Shown: positions 26,601-34,935 of the stretch, piece after piece
Numbering within the stretch: the first letter of the stretch is position 1
How the letters are laid out: every line of letters begins with the position of its first letter
IMG/VR virus record: IMGVR_UViG_3300025769_000184
Location: 1-50,295 of that record
Strand: one strand, 5' to 3'
DNA: 50,295 bases
DNA from: a virus
Program-made: the position numbers and the translations under genes
The notes under the pieces: generated by a model
The model's database searches: none
What the model was told of the DNA's origin: nothing
What the model saw: only the letters and a program-made list of their open reading frames with translations

Positions 26601-29600
26601 AGAGTGAAGTCTCTCAAAGTCTACAGAGTTAAAGCCAGTCCCGAATGGGTCCTGCTCAATCTCTCCGCTAGTCAAGCCACCCTCCCCGTCGAATCCACCC
26701 GTTCCTGGTATAACGATAGGATACGGATATGACACCTGGTGGTCGGAATAATCTCCGTTTGTGGGTTCGGCGTTCAGATCGCTGGCCGCCATCCCTCCTG
26801 CTACAATCAAGGGGTCCGATTCAACAGAAGCGTTGTTCGAGTATTTGGTCCAGCTAGAGTACCAGATCTGAGGGCACGTTGTAATCGGTGTCCACGAATC
26901 AGAAATGGTTGTGCCTGAAGGGTTTACGTAAGCAGAACTTGCGTTCTCTGCAGAGGCGGTTAGATTGTTTAGCACAATCTTACCCGTGTAGTACGGACCC
27001 ATGAGAACTGTTGTGTGCCTATACCCCAGGTCGTCGATAGGATCTGAGTCAATGATGCCCAAGTCCTCTGCGACATTGTCGTTTGCGATAAGCAACAAAC
27101 CTCTTTGCTGCCCCATAACGTCTCCAGTCTCGTCTACACCACAGTACGCCTGCGCAGAAGACAAACCATCCTGATCGCCCCCTGGATACTCTGCAACCTT
27201 GGAGATTGCGTCTTGGTCGTAACCCACGAAGACTTGTCCCGCGATGGTGCCGTATCTGTCAGCCCCCACAAAATCGTAAGCATCTCCCTCAGAACCGACT
27301 CCTCCTGGACCTCCCTCTCCATCCATCAAGGAGTATCTAAAGTTTTGAGCAGACCCCGTGGAGTCGGCTGCAAATCTCAACAGGTTTCTTTCTCCATCAT
27401 CGTCTACACCAACCTCTAAAAATCCAAAGCACGCTTCCATGACGGGCTTGGATGAATGGACTGTTGTGAAAGCGCTAGTGTCTTCATCGACTTCATAACC
27501 CTTGCTAAACACCGACGAGAAGTTTCTAAACACACCACCTCCCGTAGTACCCACTGGCACCTCAAGGAACACTCTGCTGGAAACCCTCAAGTTGTTTTGC
27601 CAGATTGAGTTGAAGTTAGCCTGAAACGATGGGCTATTCAAAGTGTCTTTAGAGATGGCCCACCATGGAGATTTAGGATCGAGATCTCTGACGCATGTCA
27701 TCACACCGTCACTATCGTCGACCACGACCTTAGAGATGCAGATTCTGAACCTCTTGGGTGCGCTCCTCTCTAGGTAGAATCTAACGGTAGCCTTGTTTAC
27801 AATAAACGCACAAGAGGGAGGCTTGTCTTGAAGCTTATCAGAAATGCTTTGACTGTTGTTGAAGAGGACACCAGCCCCACAGATAAGATTACCCAGCCCA
27901 CTGTTGACTGGGATGGAGGTGTAGTCCTCCAATCCCAGGCTAATCTCGTGATCGTGAGTCCTCTTGACTTCGAGAACCTCGACAAGATCATCACTAAATC
28001 CATATTCACTCGCAACCTCTTCGATAGTCAAGCCCTCAAGGAGTCCGTTGATTACAGAAACGATGAGCTGACCACCTCCACCCTCAATGGTTTCAAGGAC
28101 TCTGAACGAAGTCTTGAAGATCAATGTACCACCCTGAAGCACGAGTGGATTGCCCGCGCTAGTCCCGTATACAATCGGTCTGTTTTGATTGGCATCCAAG
28201 GAGTACTCCCCCAAGTCGCCTTGATCCAATACGTTTCTCCAGTATGTAAGGTCTTCGGTAGGGCTGTTGCTTCCAGTCCCCCCGCCCCCAACACCTCTGT
28301 TGAAGCCAAAGTAGTTTTCGTTAAACTTTTGCAAGAACTTACCTCCCGCGTGTTCCTCGCTCTGGTAGTTCTGATCCTGGAAAAACGCTGGCGATTGATC
28401 AACGACACCCTCGGTCTTGTATCCTGTTAGATTTTTAGACTGATCCCCCACATGCCTAGACTGGTGATAGGAAGAAAAATCAAACCCACTTGACCCGCCA
28501 CTTGGTGTGATGTTGGAAACGTCATACAGGTGAAAGTTGTTGTCTGGGGAGAACTTTAACGATACAGAGATCTGAGTGTTTGCAGAAATCTGATCTGCAA
28601 ATTGATCTGAATCGATCTTAAATCCGATGGTCTTGTTTCGTTGAGCGCTTGGGACAAGGCCGTCGGGGTCTACCATCTCGATGGATGGTGACACGTCTAC
28701 GGTATACTCAAGAATCTCTGCGGGCCTGTCTGTATACACTGGCTCCAACTCAACGCCCTTACAGTCTACGTTGTCGAACCCCTCTACATAGTTCCCGTAC
28801 ACGAGTCGGCTTGAAACCACTGTCTGGGACTCTGCCCGTCTGGGCAAGTTGTCGAAGGTCTTGTCCGTAGTTTGCTTGGACACACCGCCTGGCACCCTGT
28901 CGTTCAGGAAGTCGAACGTGATGTCGTTTCCTGGATCGACGTTTGGGATCTCGTCGATCTCAATGAAGTTGGCTCCGTTCCCGTATCGTGCAAGCAGTCT
29001 GACGCTTTCGACTTCTACGTTCTGCCTTGGGATGGTCAGCACACACTTGTTGTGTGCCAGGATGTTGTCCTTGTTGGCAGCTCCTCTGTTGACAATGGAC
29101 GGAGGAAACGCAATATCAGAGTACGGAGAGATGGCACTCTCCAACCCGTCCTTGTAGATGTTCTGATATGCAAACTGAAAGCCAGGAGAGGCTGCAAAGT
29201 TGTTTACACTCAGAGACTCATCGTTGACAAAAGTGAAAGTCACCTTGCCGAGCGGGACACGAGGGCAGGCGTTAATCTGGTCTCTTCTAGGTTGGCGATC
29301 CTCGCTAGAGAAACCATCTGTAAAGTACGCCCTATAAACGTTGACCTTCCTGGGTTCGTTCTTGTTGTCCGTGAAGTACAACAAGACGTCTTTCTCTGGG
29401 CCGTTTTGGTCGTACTCCCTGAATGTGCTGGTGTTCGTGTAGACCACATCACCCTTCACGAAACCCTTGGACGGAAAGGCGAAGTCATTAGACACGATAA
29501 TTCTTCTGAGCTTACCTGGCGTAGGCGTGTCGAAGCCCGTGATGTTTCCATCATCATCTCTCACCTTGCTCGGGAGTACTCCTCTGTGGTCGTAGGCAAA

Positions 29601-29891
29601 CACCCCGTGATTACCACGACCCTCTCCCACCATGAAGAAGTACACAATGCCAGTGTTCTGGTCTACGGTCGATCCCAGACAATACCAACTTCCTTGGTCA
29701 CCGTCAAGAGATAGCTCGTCACTTGCAAACGCAATAGGTGAATTACCCTTGATGGACTTGATTACACCTGCAGACTCTGAGTCCAGATCACCGTCCACGT
29801 ACACATTGAGCGCGTCGACAAAGCTGGTCTTTTGAACCAGCTTTTCGTCGGTGCTCTTATCTAGAAACCTAGGGGTAAGCTTATCGATCAT
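23625..29891 (-). CDS. Very large tail stabilisation (tail tube/nozzle) protein, crAss-like
   Basis: This 2088-residue protein has an N-terminal part typical of the crAss-like stabilisation protein: DALNVYVDGDLDSESAG, LLYFTDNKNEPRKVNVY, FQFAYQNIYKDGLESAISPYSD and SSRLVYGNYVEGFDN. Such proteins correspond to the P22 gp10 / T7 gp12 class that closes and extends the tail below the adaptor. The middle and C-terminal parts are long beta-rich stretches that may form the tail body or host-contact domains. It is linked by TAATG to the adaptor-like gene upstream and by ATGA to a further tail gene. It is the second largest gene of the window. Confidence 0.82.
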   Translation of the reverse strand: MIDKLTPRFLDKSTDEKLVQKTSFVDALNVYVDGDLDSESAGVIKSIKGNSPIAFASDELSLDGDQGSWYCLGSTVDQNTGIVYFFMVGEGRGNHGVFAYDHRGVLPSKVRDDDGNITGFDTPTPGKLRRIIVSNDFAFPSKGFVKGDVVYTNTSTFREYDQNGPEKDVLLYFTDNKNEPRKVNVYRAYFTDGFSSEDRQPRRDQINACPRVPLGKVTFTFVNDESLSVNNFAASPGFQFAYQNIYKDGLESAISPYSDIAFPPSIVNRGAANKDNILAHNKCVLTIPRQNVEVESVRLLARYGNGANFIEIDEIPNVDPGNDITFDFLNDRVPGGVSKQTTDKTFDNLPRRAESQTVVSSRLVYGNYVEGFDNVDCKGVELEPVYTDRPAEILEYTVDVSPSIEMVDPDGLVPSAQRNKTIGFKIDSDQFADQISANTQISVSLKFSPDNNFHLYDVSNITPSGGSSGFDFSSYHQSRHVGDQSKNLTGYKTEGVVDQSPAFFQDQNYQSEEHAGGKFLQKFNENYFGFNRGVGGGGTGSNSPTEDLTYWRNVLDQGDLGEYSLDANQNRPIVYGTSAGNPLVLQGGTLIFKTSFRVLETIEGGGGQLIVSVINGLLEGLTIEEVASEYGFSDDLVEVLEVKRTHDHEISLGLEDYTSIPVNSGLGNLICGAGVLFNNSQSISDKLQDKPPSCAFIVNKATVRFYLERSAPKRFRICISKVVVDDSDGVMTCVRDLDPKSPWWAISKDTLNSPSFQANFNSIWQNNLRVSSRVFLEVPVGTTGGGVFRNFSSVFSKGYEVDEDTSAFTTVHSSKPVMEACFGFLEVGVDDDGERNLLRFAADSTGSAQNFRYSLMDGEGGPGGVGSEGDAYDFVGADRYGTIAGQVFVGYDQDAISKVAEYPGGDQDGLSSAQAYCGVDETGDVMGQQRGLLLIANDNVAEDLGIIDSDPIDDLGYRHTTVLMGPYYTGKIVLNNLTASAENASSAYVNPSGTTISDSWTPITTCPQIWYSSWTKYSNNASVESDPLIVAGGMAASDLNAEPTNGDYSDHQVSYPYPIVIPGTGGFDGEGGLTSGEIEQDPFGTGFNSVDFERLHSHCELSNAVTNYEPSTFVGGTSFKSGASHDFGIIYYDERGRHGYVNPVGSVYVETLGGRTGPNTKGAAFIKASNITHTPPPWAKTYKFAYSKNTSIDRFIQYNAGGAFVANADYEGGNSSEIYVSLNYLQGHPISYSNSFGAKGEDGTPVMYSFTPGDRLRVLSYMTSMDGANISRVYPNNIEFEVTGVTQFDDTASNPFAETDDAGDTVVTEAQKGLFLVLKNNIDAQGFRLQDVEQGNDNWGSNCIFEIYSPKKEVDEDARLYYEVGAAYPIVSVPTEGQSVLTHANAEVLLTQGDVFFRRHAVNLRESQGGEGFVDLLTPVDNDEEVVAPEANFKSYYLESEAATDLFPSRAVSIGRPNIVKTDARESNREASLIHSDRDVVESSKVGYSSFNRTIPSDMEIDFKAGPIHYLCNHQDSLFFVQNNKCGHIPVDRTLISDVAGSQSLIASSKFLGTPRYYAGDAGCDGDPSSVVNVDTTAYFVNKSVGKVYKVHPANGVNVISDAGMAGFFREELANAVSQGKRIIGGYDPQKKEYLLSIVDESTVISGVLPSEDVDEGFVASTVDVTSGGEIVDITAFEDPTDEFFEPDQEVEAVHSVRFFWQPSLDLDEASWKMVYRDGTVAEDFSTFKTKNTTSGYLLGNLVIRVENPHLSAKAIDRYDVTLATPEFDGFVTTSEADDQKAESIFGPQVDNPDSLFSWKGSNFVESVSGGPLTNVFSNTPAPIFLSLPNTSSPKLELDVNIYRSGVNGQADFEDGDVYEEVVPIQFPIDINSPDDLQTYNDLFVGDVLASWNSTISVSAEAGSQFRTNALSPLHDEYQQDMFGTVSILGDVETENEYNNIGELPVTIEVLGESVNWPICHPEIGLWQLLPPSYFDAGGTISQETYSELELLFDLLIWWQDRGQAVYEYFPNLATFESLSEQEAAQAIADIRNALVEAINGGQIASFTCPNIDYSKISWVSQDGLQPPWPAAWPRYDDWLSEYINEQP

Positions 29892-30715
29892 TAGTATTTA
29901 GGTGCCTGCCTGAAGTTCTTACGAATTGTCTTGATTGCCTCATCCTTGGTGAAGGTGCTGAGACGTGCATTCGCCTTCCGACGTTCGTTGTAGTATTCTG
30001 CACGCGCTCTCGACTTCTCATTTGCAGGTACGCTAGCTTTTCTCTCGACGAGCTTGTAGTAGATGTAGGATCTGAGGGCTTCCTCTGCGTAGACGTGGAC
30101 CTCTGGGTCTGTGGACCTGGCCTCGTCTGCGATGTACTCCATGACGACCTCGCTGGCGTTGGTGTGCAACTCCACCTCGACCCTGTTGTCTTGAAGGTTG
30201 AGGCGGTAGTGTCCTGCAGCCTGCGCTCCACCGAATCCGTAGAGTCTACCCGTACCACCTTGGAACGTGTAGTTGTCGAACACGAAGCTGTCGTCTGGGT
30301 TCTTTGGTGTAGATCCTGTAGCAGTCTTGCTGGCCTCCACGTCGTCCACGAGGTTGGCGTCGATGTTAAGCGGTCCTTTCGCACTCTCCGTCTCAGCCCC
30401 TGTGGTCACCTTCTTGCTGGAGTAGTTGATGTTGTTGTTCTGCACCAGTGATCTGATGATGCCGTCCTCGTCCACAATCCCTATCTTCGAGAAGTCCACG
30501 AAGTCATCGGGTAGGGCGACCGTATCGTTGCTTGTATCGATGGCCAGCTTGAGAGACTTGATCTTCTTGCCCAGGTCGAACCCGATCTCACGAATGCCAC
30601 GCAGGGCGAAGTTTCTAATCGCCACGTCCGATGCATTGCTTACGTAGTCATCACCGTCAAGGGTGATGATGAAGTCCCTGATGATCTGACTCAGCTTTAC
30701 TTTGTTCATACTCAT
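29891..30715 (-). CDS. Neck/adaptor protein (tail tubular A-like)
   Basis: The 274-residue protein has an N-terminal helical part (IIRDFIITLDGDDYVSNASDVAIRNFALRGIREIGFD...), a beta part containing LPDDFVDFSKIGIVDEDG, and a helical C-terminus with EEALRSYIYYKLVERK and AEYYNERRKANARL. This build is seen in adaptor or ring proteins of podoviruses (P22 gp4, T7 gp11 and crAss-like ring proteins). It should join the portal to the tail. Both neighbours are joined by TAATG overlaps, which fits a fixed ratio of neck components. The family class is likely; which ring it forms is not known. Confidence 0.68.
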   Translation of the reverse strand: MSMNKVKLSQIIRDFIITLDGDDYVSNASDVAIRNFALRGIREIGFDLGKKIKSLKLAIDTSNDTVALPDDFVDFSKIGIVDEDGIIRSLVQNNNINYSSKKVTTGAETESAKGPLNIDANLVDDVEASKTATGSTPKNPDDSFVFDNYTFQGGTGRLYGFGGAQAAGHYRLNLQDNRVEVELHTNASEVVMEYIADEARSTDPEVHVYAEEALRSYIYYKLVERKASVPANEKSRARAEYYNERRKANARLSTFTKDEAIKTIRKNFRQAPKY

Positions 30716-31452
30716 TACTCAGCTGATTCTTTGCGAGCCCCGTATCCCTGGAGGTTCTGGTCTCTAAGTCTAACTCCGAGAAGCTCACACATCTCGGCAA
30801 TAATCTCTGGCACGTACTCGTCTGGGATCATAAAGTCGTACGATGTTGCGGGGTCTACAGCTGAGCTGTTAGGAATGAAGTTGATCGATGGTCGGAACGA
30901 CGGCCTTTTATCCGTAGTTCCGTACGCATAAGAAGTGGGAAGGCTGTAGTAAGTAAGTGTTGTAGACCTGATGGTATCTGGGAACACCTCAATGTCTTCA
31001 GAGATCAAGGCTACGGGAAACTCCTGGGTAGGCGTAGAAAGATTGCTGCCCAAGATCATGTTCATCTTCTCGACATCGTACACGATCTCACACGGAGTCC
31101 TGTTCGTATCAAACTTCCTTACGAGTGCATTCACCCTCAATGAGATGATCTTGCTTAGGTCGCTAGGCTTACCGAATCTATTTGTAGAGCCCTGCTTCTT
31201 TGTAAGCTGCACGTCTCTCACGTAGATGGAGACGTCCTCGGATGTGAACTTACGTGCAGACTTGTCTCTGCCCGCGTCCATCCCCTGACGGATGAGCCCC
31301 TGCGCCTTCGTGAAGTCATCGAAGAGCTCGTTGTATACGTTCATCTGCGCGATGTGGGCAAATGAATTGAAGACAGCAGGTGTGATGAAGCCTTTCTGCT
31401 CCTTGTTGCTGATGTCCTTCAGTGCCTCGTATACCTTTAATACACTTGCCAT
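30715..31452 (-). CDS. Ring/neck protein, crAss-like
   Basis: The start was moved to ATG 31452 (MASVLKVYEALKDISN), because the longer frame would begin inside the terminator and promoter box. The protein then has 245 residues. It carries KEQKGFITPAVFNSFAHIAQMNVY near the N-terminus, a pattern common in ring proteins of Bacteroidota podoviruses, and ends in a helical region with IPDEYVPEIIAEMCELLG. It is the first gene after a terminator and a TATATTTG box, so it probably starts a neck-tail transcript. A ring role in the neck is inferred from family likeness and gene order. Confidence 0.65.
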   Translation of the reverse strand: MASVLKVYEALKDISNKEQKGFITPAVFNSFAHIAQMNVYNELFDDFTKAQGLIRQGMDAGRDKSARKFTSEDVSIYVRDVQLTKKQGSTNRFGKPSDLSKIISLRVNALVRKFDTNRTPCEIVYDVEKMNMILGSNLSTPTQEFPVALISEDIEVFPDTIRSTTLTYYSLPTSYAYGTTDKRPSFRPSINFIPNSSAVDPATSYDFMIPDEYVPEIIAEMCELLGVRLRDQNLQGYGARKESAE

Positions 31453-31456
31453 GAGA

Positions 31457-31464
31457 CAAATATA
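31457..31464 (-). promoter_or_regulatory. TATATTTG box between terminator and ring-protein start
   Basis: An exact TATATTTG follows the T-tract of the minus-strand terminator after one base and stands 4 bases before ATG 31452. The order terminator, box, start codon is what is expected for the head of a new transcript. The short distance to the ATG would make the mRNA leaderless or almost so. Confidence 0.55.
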
Positions 31465-31496
31465 CAAAAAAGAAAAGCCGCCCTTTCAGGCGGCTT
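31465..31496 (-). terminator. Rho-independent terminator after the DUF-like head gene
   Basis: On the minus strand AAGCCGCC-TGAAAG-GGCGGCTT (31496 to 31475) is followed by TTCTTTTTT. It starts 5 bases past the stop of the gene at 31501-32325 and ends at the TATATTTG box of the ring-protein gene. Confidence 0.9.
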
Positions 31497-31500
31497 CTCG

Positions 31501-32325
31501 TTAGGCGAGCTTGTCTAGTCTACTCTCGATATCTGATAGGACTGGAGCCCCTTTCTCCGTGAGGCAGAACCTCACCATGACGTCCATGGATTCTTGACCC
31601 GCTGGTACCGATACGATCAGGGAGTTTGAATCAAACCAGTACACCCCGTCCTTCTTCAGGTTGATGATTTGGTAGTCACCTGCCTGCTGGATGGTCGCAC
31701 GTGTCGTGACCTGTGGCGAATCAAAGGCTTCGATAAACTCCTGGGTCTTCGACTTGGCGATGTTCAAGAGGTTGTATCGAATCTCCGTCGTAGGCTTGTT
31801 GATGTTCACTTTGAAATACAGAGCGATAGGGAGCAGTTCTGTAATGTCCTTATCCCGAACCATACCGATGGCTTCGCTAAGCGCAAATTCGCGCTTCAGT
31901 GCAGTCTCAGCGTCCTTCTTCTTGTTGACCTCTCGGAAGACTGAACCACCGTTGGTCATGTTCATAGGATGCAACTCCATGAACTTGCGCAGGTTCGGCT
32001 TCTCCTTCGGCACGAAAAGCTTGCCTTCTCGGAATGCGACGGTCTGCTTCACGGCGTTGTCACTCTGCTCGTCGGCCCAGATGCTGGGTTCGTTAGGACA
32101 GTAGCGCATCTCACGCACGGTGTCGTTCTCCTCGTCGTAGACGGTGATGCCTTTCTGTGGGAGCATGAATACGATGCCCGCACGTCGCGGGATCTCAAAC
32201 TCCACGGTTCTGTTATCCTCCTCCTTGCGCTTGAGTACGCGCTTCTTGGGGGCTGTCGGTGCTGCAGTTGCTGCAGCTGCCTGGGCTTTGGGGCGCCCAG
32301 GAGCCCTTTTGGTTTGTTGTGCCAT
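31501..32325 (-). CDS. Conserved crAss-like structural-module protein of unknown role, AT-hook-like N-terminus
   Basis: The 274-residue protein has a basic, Ala/Pro-rich N-terminus with APGRPKA, which resembles an AT-hook (Gly-Arg-Pro core), followed by KKRVLKRKEE. The body contains MRYCPNEPSIWADEQSDNAV and LFVPKEKPNLRKFMELHPMN, a combination seen in a conserved protein of the crAss-like structural module. It lies between a LamG-like capsid-region gene and the neck genes. The basic tail may contact packaged DNA. No enzymatic motif was found; the virion location is an inference. Confidence 0.6.
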   Translation of the reverse strand: MAQQTKRAPGRPKAQAAAATAAPTAPKKRVLKRKEEDNRTVEFEIPRRAGIVFMLPQKGITVYDEENDTVREMRYCPNEPSIWADEQSDNAVKQTVAFREGKLFVPKEKPNLRKFMELHPMNMTNGGSVFREVNKKKDAETALKREFALSEAIGMVRDKDITELLPIALYFKVNINKPTTEIRYNLLNIAKSKTQEFIEAFDSPQVTTRATIQQAGDYQIINLKKDGVYWFDSNSLIVSVPAGQESMDVMVRFCLTEKGAPVLSDIESRLDKLA

Positions 32326-32329
32326 TTAA

Positions 32330-33574
32330 TTAAAAATTATATAGGTTAAATAAATCTTGTGCAAGTTGTGCAGCAGAGTCGACCCCGACGTCCTTTTCGA
32401 TCACCCCGAACCTGGCGATGCTGGACTTATTGAAGTGATTTGTGGCCAAGTCCTTTGCGGTTCCGAGTCTTTCGATCTTTAGCCGACCAGACGTTTCATC
32501 TTTCAGGGGCTTGATCGCTCCAATCACACCCCCGCTTTCAAATCCTGAGTGATAGAACATCCTGCCTTCGCTGTCTCTGCGCACAATCAGAACGTGACAG
32601 CTATCTGCATCAGTAGCGCCGACCTTGTACTTTCTAGGAAAGTCAACGCTAGAGCTGGTGGACGCAGGAACACCAGTCTGTCCAGAATGCCTGGCCTGGA
32701 ATGTGTTTAGGGTTTGAAGAGGCCCTCCTTTAATGTCGGTTCCGTCTTCAAACAGAACTCCATTCGGACCAAGTGTCTCTCCTGCTGCATCCCCGTACGC
32801 CACAAGCAAATATTGATTGTACAGCGTTGCAGTGTACTGCGTATCGAACACCATGTACAGGGTGTAGTCTCCGTCCACGTTGATGGCGGGGACTATGAAG
32901 TGCTCACCCTCCACAAAGAACGCAGCCTTTGTCCTAAGCCCTCTCTGCGCTACGGATGGGTCTGTACATGCAGGGGTCCCTACGTTGGAAGAGATGTCGT
33001 ACGTCGCCCCACCGCTGCCTGCATTGTCCCAAGAGTTGATCGTGTGCGTATCTGAAACGCTTGCAAGCCCCTCGTGGTTGTAGTCCACGAGAGGCTGGTT
33101 CACGCCGAAGTCAATACCTGCAATAAGAGCACTGTCCTCTGCGTCTCTGTTCGCCTTGGTGCTGGTGTCGCCCGTCTGCATATTGATCGGACGGCGGTGG
33201 ATCACAGGGGAGACGGTATCCAGCGCGGCTTGTGCCAGAGTAGACTTCCCGTCGACCACATCAAACCGCATCACGTTGGAGGCGGTCTTCTCACTGGTCA
33301 TGAACTTGATCATGGATTCTACAAGATCGAACTCTCCGCCCTCCTCGCATCCGATAAATACGTAGGACTTCTCAAGAGACTCTCCGTCTCTGAGGTTTAC
33401 TTCTTCGTAGATCGACACGTTGTTGAATACAACCTTGACCTTCCCGAGCTCTGAAGAAATGTAAGACACGCTGTCCGTGGGGACCGCGAGTAGACTCAGG
33501 CCAATACCTGAGTCCGAGGCGGTTACGCTGAATGCACTCACCTCTTCCTTTCTAAACAGGAAGTACTTCTTCAT
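32330..33574 (-). CDS. Structural protein with LamG/concanavalin-like C-terminal domain
   Basis: The start is set at ATG 33574 (MKKYFLFRKEEVSAFSV), because the longer frame runs back through a terminator. The 414-residue product has a small N-terminal domain of about 110 residues and then a domain with DGDYTLYMVFDTQY, HVLIVRRDSEGRMFYHSG and IARFGVIEKDVG, ending QDLFNLYNF. This order and ending match lectin-like jelly-roll (LamG type) domains. It is placed among capsid and neck genes, so it may be a head fibre or surface decoration that binds sugars. It begins a new transcript after terminator 33601-33628. Confidence 0.6.
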   Translation of the reverse strand: MKKYFLFRKEEVSAFSVTASDSGIGLSLLAVPTDSVSYISSELGKVKVVFNNVSIYEEVNLRDGESLEKSYVFIGCEEGGEFDLVESMIKFMTSEKTASNVMRFDVVDGKSTLAQAALDTVSPVIHRRPINMQTGDTSTKANRDAEDSALIAGIDFGVNQPLVDYNHEGLASVSDTHTINSWDNAGSGGATYDISSNVGTPACTDPSVAQRGLRTKAAFFVEGEHFIVPAINVDGDYTLYMVFDTQYTATLYNQYLLVAYGDAAGETLGPNGVLFEDGTDIKGGPLQTLNTFQARHSGQTGVPASTSSSVDFPRKYKVGATDADSCHVLIVRRDSEGRMFYHSGFESGGVIGAIKPLKDETSGRLKIERLGTAKDLATNHFNKSSIARFGVIEKDVGVDSAAQLAQDLFNLYNF

Positions 33575-33590
33575 TGCAATAAAGTTACCG

Positions 33591-33598
33591 CAAATATA
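33591..33598 (-). promoter_or_regulatory. TATATTTG box upstream of the LamG-like gene
   Basis: An exact TATATTTG lies two bases after the T-tract of a minus-strand terminator and 16 bases before ATG 33574. It matches the Bacteroidota -7 element; no clear TTTG stands at -33, where the terminator hairpin lies. Confidence 0.55.
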
Positions 33599-33600
33599 GC

Positions 33601-33628
33601 AAAAAGAAAAAGGCTCCCGAAGGAGCCC
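33601..33628 (-). terminator. Rho-independent UUCG terminator
   Basis: On the minus strand GGCTCC-TTCG-GGAGCC (33627-33612) is followed by TTTTTCTTTTT. It lies 22 bases past the stop of the gene at 33650 and separates it from the LamG-like gene. Confidence 0.92.
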
Positions 33629-33649
33629 TTTCTGTTGAGTCAAGACATC

Positions 33650-34522
33650 TTACAATGCATCTTCTTTTGCTCCGAAAAGTCTAATCAAAATTTGACCACC
33701 AGTGTAATCTCCGTCTGGGGACGTGCCCGTATGGATCAAATGAAGGTACTTTCCGTCAAGTGCTTGATTTACATCAAAAGAAACAGACTTACCAGCAGTG
33801 TCTGCAGTAAGAGCAGTACCAACCGTAGTCAGACCTGATCCCTCTCCCTCTCCCTTGGACTCACTGTCGTGTCTAGCCAACTCTATCACATCGTCTCCTC
33901 CAGTAAGCGGCTTGATGCAAATCATTTCGCCTCGATAGATCACTCCGTTTTTGGCCTTGTTTACAAGAGTGATCCTGCAGTCTGTTCCATTCTCTTCTCC
34001 AATGACTTGGTCACCCACAGCGCTAGAGTGCAGAGGCCCATCTGTAAAGTCAATAAGAATCGTAGTAACTACTTCAGAGTTGTAATTACCAATACGACCA
34101 GATGTTGTGATGTCGGCTCCTGAGCTATTGATGTTGTCTGAAATTGCAGTAACTTTTTTTGAGAAAACAATTTGAGAGTGAGCTGCAAATTCAACACCTG
34201 TCATCTGCTTGACGTCAGGGTGAATTGTTTCCTCAGTAAAATCATCAGCGATTGTTATTACTGCATTGTTAGAGAAGTTAATCTCATTAACAATGTGCTC
34301 CATCAAATCTCTTGGGTTGCTGCCAGATGTCCTCAAAAGAGTTAGATCCAAAGTATCAGTCTCAACAGACTCCTTGAAAAACATTCTCAAGTTAGACGCC
34401 GTAGTAGTTTCCATCCCCGCAAAAGTTGACACAGGTACTGTGACTGCATTTTGCTGACTGCCTCCACCTTCAGAATCCCCTTCGTCAGGGTTGAAGTGTA
34501 AAAATTTCTTATTAGGATCCAT
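33650..34522 (-). CDS. Putative virion structural protein
   Basis: The 290-residue protein is beta-rich and acidic. A disordered N-terminus (NPDEGDSEGGGSQQN) is followed by a region with PRDLMEHIVNEINFSNNAVITIADD and, after SESKGEGEGSG, a C-terminal domain ending IRLFGAKEDAL. The motif 'D-x-x-E/D-x-x-V/A-N-x-I' is shared with the neighbouring 109-residue protein (QDVIDAVANAIRTS), which suggests related domains. It lies between the capsid gene region and the LamG-like gene, 2 bases after its neighbour. No family name is assigned; virion location is inferred from context. Confidence 0.55.
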   Translation of the reverse strand: MDPNKKFLHFNPDEGDSEGGGSQQNAVTVPVSTFAGMETTTASNLRMFFKESVETDTLDLTLLRTSGSNPRDLMEHIVNEINFSNNAVITIADDFTEETIHPDVKQMTGVEFAAHSQIVFSKKVTAISDNINSSGADITTSGRIGNYNSEVVTTILIDFTDGPLHSSAVGDQVIGEENGTDCRITLVNKAKNGVIYRGEMICIKPLTGGDDVIELARHDSESKGEGEGSGLTTVGTALTADTAGKSVSFDVNQALDGKYLHLIHTGTSPDGDYTGGQILIRLFGAKEDAL

Positions 34523-34524
34523 AA

Positions 34525-34854
34525 TTACTGAATAGAAAGATCACCAGGAAGTTCAATATTAAGAAGATCGGTGTGAATAAACTCTTTACTTAGAGTATCA
34601 GCCACAACAATAAAAGGCTTTTTGCTCGTCCTAATCGCATTAGCAACGGCGTCTATAACATCTTGAGCCTTATTCCTTGTGGTTGACGCCTTTAAGGTGA
34701 CTTCGGCTCCTATTCCGTCACCAGTGTCTTTAAACTCAAAAGTGACACCGTCGCTTTCTGTGTCTATTTTCATAGCACGAAGCAATGAAACAGGCATGCA
34801 GATACAATCCCGACCGTCGGATTCGGCATCTGCGAAATATAAAAATTTTAACAT
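34525..34854 (-). CDS. Hypothetical structural-region protein, related to its neighbour
   Basis: The 109-residue protein begins MLKFLYFADAESDGRDCICMP and contains TRNKAQDVIDAVANAIRTSKKPFIVVAD, similar in pattern to the middle of the 290-residue protein that follows. It may be a small duplicate of that domain. The leader contains a 6-bp hairpin (TGAGGA-GTA-TCCTCA at 34874-34888) and an A-rich run before the ATG. It sits after a terminator and before the 290-residue gene with a 2-base gap. Function unknown. Confidence 0.5.
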   Translation of the reverse strand: MLKFLYFADAESDGRDCICMPVSLLRAMKIDTESDGVTFEFKDTGDGIGAEVTLKASTTRNKAQDVIDAVANAIRTSKKPFIVVADTLSKEFIHTDLLNIELPGDLSIQ

Positions 34855-34902
34855 CGTAGTTATTTTTTATAGCTGAGGAGTATCCTCACCTAACTGTTAA
34901 TG

Positions 34903-34933
34903 TAAAAGAGAAAACGGGGCCGAAGCCCCTTTT
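34903..34933 (-). terminator. Rho-independent UUCG terminator after the 157-residue structural gene
   Basis: On the minus strand GGGGC-TTCG-GCCCC (34929-34916), flanked by AAAA and GTTTT that extend the stem, is followed by CTCTTTT. It begins a few bases past the stop at 34936. Confidence 0.9.
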
Positions 34934-34935
34934 CG

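Noticed and set aside
28872-29714. A 280-codon plus-strand frame opposite the stabilisation protein
   Set aside because: Antisense shadow; no start context and no recognisable motif, while the minus frame carries conserved tail motifs.
33575-33643. A longer start for the LamG-like gene
   Set aside because: The added residues would be encoded by a terminator hairpin and the TATATTTG box.
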